Shown here piece by piece: positions 55,028 through 57,956 of a stretch of 57,956 nt of DNA (the stretch's first letter is position 1; each line of letters starts with the position of its first letter). A model generated the notes under the pieces. That model ran no database searches and was not told where the DNA came from. It saw nothing but the letters and a program-made list of their open reading frames with translations. The position numbers and the translations under genes were made by a program. The stretch comes from an uncultured Bacteroides sp. (lineage in GTDB: Bacteria > Bacteroidota > Bacteroidia > Bacteroidales > Bacteroidaceae): the NCBI GenBank assembly GCA_947646015.1, contig CANSEY010000025.1:1-57956 (forward strand), given 5' to 3'.

Positions 55028-57028
55028 ATGGATATAAAGGAAAAAATAGAGGAATTGCGTGCTGAACTTCATCGGCATAACTATAATTATTACGTTTTGA
55101 ATGCTCCCGAAATTTCAGATAAGGAGTTTGATGATAAGATGCGTGAACTCCAGGATCTGGAGCTGGCACATCCGGAATATAAAGATGAAAATTCGCCCAC
55201 TATGCGTGTCGGCAGTGACATTAGCAAGAATTTCACGCAGGTTGCGCATAAATACCCTATGTTGTCTTTGGCAAATACATACTCTGAAAGCGAAGTTACA
55301 GATTTTTATGAGCGTGTACGAAAAGCGTTGAATGAGGATTTTGAGATTTGCTGTGAGATGAAATATGATGGTACTTCCATTTCTCTGACCTACGAAGATG
55401 GAAAACTGGTTCGTGCCGTTACACGCGGAGATGGAGAAAAGGGCGATGATGTGACAGATAATGTAAAGACAATCCGTTCTATTCCACTTGTGCTCCATGG
55501 TGACAATTATCCTTCTTCTTTTGAGATTCGTGGGGAAATTCTTATGCCCTGGGAAGTATTTGAGGAGTTGAACCGCGAAAAAGAAGCACGTGAGGAGCCG
55601 CTTTTCGCTAATCCGAGAAATGCAGCCTCAGGAACATTGAAGCTTCAGAATTCTTCTATTGTAGCTTCTCGCAAGCTGGATGCGTATTTATATTATCTTT
55701 TGGGAGATAATCTGCCTTGTGACGGACATTATGAAAATCTTCAGGAAGCCGCAAAATGGGGATTTAAAATCTCTGATTTGACGCGTAAATGCCAGACGTT
55801 GGAAGAGGTTTTTGAATTTATCAATCATTGGGATGTAGAACGAAAGAATCTGCCTGTAGCTACTGATGGAATCGTCTTGAAGGTAAATAGTCTGAGACAA
55901 CAAAAGAATCTTGGTTTTACGGCGAAATCACCCAGATGGGCAATTGCCTATAAATTTCAGGCAGAACGTGCATTGACACGATTGAATATGGTAACTTATC
56001 AGGTAGGCAGAACAGGCGCTGTAACTCCTGTTGCCAACTTAGATGCTGTTCAGCTATCCGGAACGATTGTCAAACGTGCTTCATTGCATAATGCGGATAT
56101 TATTGAAGGGCTTGATTTGCATATCGGAGATATGGTTTATGTAGAAAAAGGTGGCGAGATCATTCCTAAAATTACAGGAGTGGATAAAGATGCCCGTAGC
56201 TTTATGCTTGGTGAGAAGGTCAGGTTTATTACCAATTGCCCCGAATGTGGCAGCAAATTAATTAGATATGAAGGCGAAGCTGCCCATTATTGTCCTAATG
56301 AAACTGCATGTCCCCCTCAGATTAAAGGTAGAATAGAGCATTTTATTAGTCGGAAAGCCATGAATATTGATGGGTTGGGTCCTGAAACGGTGGATATGTT
56401 CTATCGTTTAGGATTGATTCATAATACGGCGGATTTGTATGAATTGAAAGCCGATGATATCAAAGGGTTGGATCGTATGGGAGAAAAATCTGCTGAGAAT
56501 ATTATTACGGGGATTGAGCAGAGTAAGACAGTTCCTTTTGAACGCGTCATCTTTGCTTTGGGAATTCGGTTTGTTGGCGAGACGGTAGCAAAGAAAATAG
56601 CCAAGTCGTTCGGAGACATTGACGAGCTGCAACAGGCTGACCTTGAAAAGCTGATAAGTATCGATGAAATCGGGGAAAAAATAGCGCGAAGCATTCTTCT
56701 GTATTTCTCAAATGAGTCTAACCGAGAGTTAGTTGGCAGGTTAAAAGAGGCTGGGTTACAGCTCTATCGTACAGAAGAAGATATGAGTGGATATACGGAT
56801 AAATTAGCCGGTCAGTCTATTGTGATCAGCGGCGTATTTACGCATCATTCACGGGACGAATATAAAGACCTTATTGAGAAAAATGGCGGTAAGAATGTGG
56901 GAAGTATCTCTGCTAAGACCAGTTTTATCCTTGCCGGTGACAATATGGGGCCAGCCAAACTGGAAAAAGCAAAAAAACTTGGAGTAACCATACTAAGCGA
57001 GGACGAATTTCTGAAACTTATATCGTAA
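55028..57028 (+). CDS. ligA: NAD+-dependent DNA ligase
   Basis: The complete 666-aa enzyme has the Ia domain ([14 protein letters not shown]), adenylated Lys112 in the KxDG motif ([11 protein letters not shown]), and an OB fold ([13 protein letters not shown]). The C4 zinc finger is CPECGSKL...[10 protein letters not shown], followed by helix-hairpin-helix repeats ([28 protein letters not shown]) and a C-terminal BRCT domain. It seals nicks in replication and repair. Length equals the E. coli enzyme (671 aa). Confidence 0.98.
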   Translation: MDIKEKIEELRAELHRHNYNYYVLNAPEISDKEFDDKMRELQDLELAHPEYKDENSPTMRVGSDISKNFTQVAHKYPMLSLANTYSESEVTDFYERVRKALNEDFEICCEMKYDGTSISLTYEDGKLVRAVTRGDGEKGDDVTDNVKTIRSIPLVLHGDNYPSSFEIRGEILMPWEVFEELNREKEAREEPLFANPRNAASGTLKLQNSSIVASRKLDAYLYYLLGDNLPCDGHYENLQEAAKWGFKISDLTRKCQTLEEVFEFINHWDVERKNLPVATDGIVLKVNSLRQQKNLGFTAKSPRWAIAYKFQAERALTRLNMVTYQVGRTGAVTPVANLDAVQLSGTIVKRASLHNADIIEGLDLHIGDMVYVEKGGEIIPKITGVDKDARSFMLGEKVRFITNCPECGSKLIRYEGEAAHYCPNETACPPQIKGRIEHFISRKAMNIDGLGPETVDMFYRLGLIHNTADLYELKADDIKGLDRMGEKSAENIITGIEQSKTVPFERVIFALGIRFVGETVAKKIAKSFGDIDELQQADLEKLISIDEIGEKIARSILLYFSNESNRELVGRLKEAGLQLYRTEEDMSGYTDKLAGQSIVISGVFTHHSRDEYKDLIEKNGGKNVGSISAKTSFILAGDNMGPAKLEKAKKLGVTILSEDEFLKLIS

Positions 57029-57045
57029 GATATGAAAAATATTCG

Positions 57046-57053
57046 TACTTTTG
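57046..57053 (+). promoter_or_regulatory. Promoter -7 element for dapA
   Basis: TACTTTTG matches TAnnTTTG, 34 bp before the dapA start. Confidence 0.5.
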
Positions 57054-57087
57054 CGCCTAATAAAATTAGAGATTATAATTAAAACTC

Positions 57088-57956
57088 ATGATACAGACTA
57101 AATTGAAAGGAATGGGGGTAGCACTGATTACTCCTTTCAAAGAGGATGAAAGCGTTGATTATGATGCGTTGATGCGTTTGGTAGACTATCTATTGCAGAA
57201 TAATGCGGATTTCTTGTGTGTGCTGGGGACTACAGCCGAAACACCGACTCTTACCGAGGAAGAGAAGAAAACCATCAAAAAGATGGTGATTGACCGCGTT
57301 AACGGAAGAATTCCTATTTTGCTGGGTGTAGGCGGTAACAATACACGCGCAATAGTAGAAACATTGAAAAATGACGATTTTACAGGAGTTGACGCTATAT
57401 TGTCTGTAGTGCCATATTATAATAAGCCATCGCAAGAGGGAATTTATCAGCATTATAAAGCCATATCGGAAGCTACGGAACTTCCTATCGTGCTATATAA
57501 TGTGCCGGGGCGTACAGGAGTAAATATGACTGCTGAGACAACCTTGCGCATTGCCCGTAATTTTAGTAATGTAATCGCTATTAAAGAAGCTTCCGGTAAT
57601 ATTACTCAAATGGATGACATTATCAAGAATAAACCGGATAATTTCAATGTTATTTCCGGTGATGATGGTATTACTTTTCCATTAATAACCTTGGGAGCTG
57701 TTGGAGTGATCTCTGTAATCGGCAATGCTTTCCCGCGTGAATTCAGTCGTATGACACGTTTGGCGCTTCAAGGTGATTTTGCTAATGCACTCACTATTCA
57801 TCATCGATTTACTGAGCTATTTGATCTTTTGTTTGTGGATGGAAATCCGGCAGGAGTAAAATCTATGCTGAATGCAATGGGGATGATTGAAAATAAACTT
57901 CGATTGCCGTTGGTTCCGACTCGAATTACGACATTTGAGGCAATACGTAAAGTCTT
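57088..57956 (+). CDS. dapA: 4-hydroxy-tetrahydrodipicolinate synthase (3' end beyond window)
   Basis: The frame is open from ATG 57088 to the window edge, 289 codons of the usual ~297, so only the last few residues are missing. TIM-barrel signatures are GTTAETPTL, the Tyr138 region LYNVPGRTG, and Schiff-base Lys166 (VIAIKEASGN). It condenses pyruvate with aspartate semialdehyde in the lysine/diaminopimelate pathway, needed for cell wall. It follows ligA by 59 bp but has its own -7 element. Confidence 0.97.
   Translation, partial: MIQTKLKGMGVALITPFKEDESVDYDALMRLVDYLLQNNADFLCVLGTTAETPTLTEEEKKTIKKMVIDRVNGRIPILLGVGGNNTRAIVETLKNDDFTGVDAILSVVPYYNKPSQEGIYQHYKAISEATELPIVLYNVPGRTGVNMTAETTLRIARNFSNVIAIKEASGNITQMDDIIKNKPDNFNVISGDDGITFPLITLGAVGVISVIGNAFPREFSRMTRLALQGDFANALTIHHRFTELFDLLFVDGNPAGVKSMLNAMGMIENKLRLPLVPTRITTFEAIRKV

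Noticed and set aside
1-57956. CRISPR arrays, intact insertion sequences or prophage
   Set aside because: No spaced direct-repeat series, transposase, integrase or phage structural genes were found on either strand by reading through the window.

Overview
The window looks like a chromosomal segment of a gut Bacteroides species close to B. thetaiotaomicron. The grounds are SusC/SusD proteins, a serine palmitoyltransferase for sphingolipids, Bacteroidetes-only families (DUF1735, DUF4891), and many copies of the Bacteroides primary-sigma -7 element TAnnTTTG a short distance upstream of start codons. Species placement rests on gene content and remembered gene order, not on a search.

Layout. (1) 1-1,450: possible end of a membrane-protein gene, tRNA-Pro, a SAM methyltransferase and a 64-residue small protein. 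(2) 1,412-2,043: gene-poor DNA with reading-frame relics. (3) 2,044-20,324: an envelope export locus. A histidine kinase and an NtrC-type sigma-54 activator are divergent from TolC, HlyD, one ABC ATPase and five MacB/FtsX-type permeases; a -24/-12 promoter and two tandem dyads are visible between the two arms. (4) 20,540-27,024: a leftward SusC/SusD/surface-lipoprotein operon without enzymes or regulator. Upstream of it, 22-nt inverted repeats of the form AGTTC-N5-GAACT enclose 237 bp; this has the architecture of an invertible, phase-variable promoter, apparently read here in the orientation facing away from susC. (5) 27,751-28,507: two small lipoproteins. (6) 28,595-35,191: serine palmitoyltransferase divergent from a lipid kinase, then aspS and a coupled LTA-synthase-like/GtrA pair. 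(7) 35,294-37,943: agmatine-to-putrescine genes (aguA, aguB) and a DUF2148 Fe-S protein. (8) 38,030-42,242: FetAB-like exporter with a coupled small protein, DUF4891 lipoprotein, NIF3-like protein and a coiled-coil zinc-ribbon protein. (9) 42,380-48,149: an RND tripartite efflux operon. (10) 48,273-50,607: a solitary HsdR_N-type nuclease-fold protein, amn and holA. (11) 50,608-51,835: a 1.2-kb AT-rich gap with a probable decayed barstar-like gene. (12) 51,836-57,956: XRE regulator, pyrK-pyrD, trmD, ligA and dapA, the last cut off by the window end.

The most notable points are the inverton upstream of the SusC operon and the sigma-54-controlled export operon in which a single ATPase gene accompanies five permease genes. 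No CRISPR array, intact insertion sequence, prophage or recombinase gene was found.
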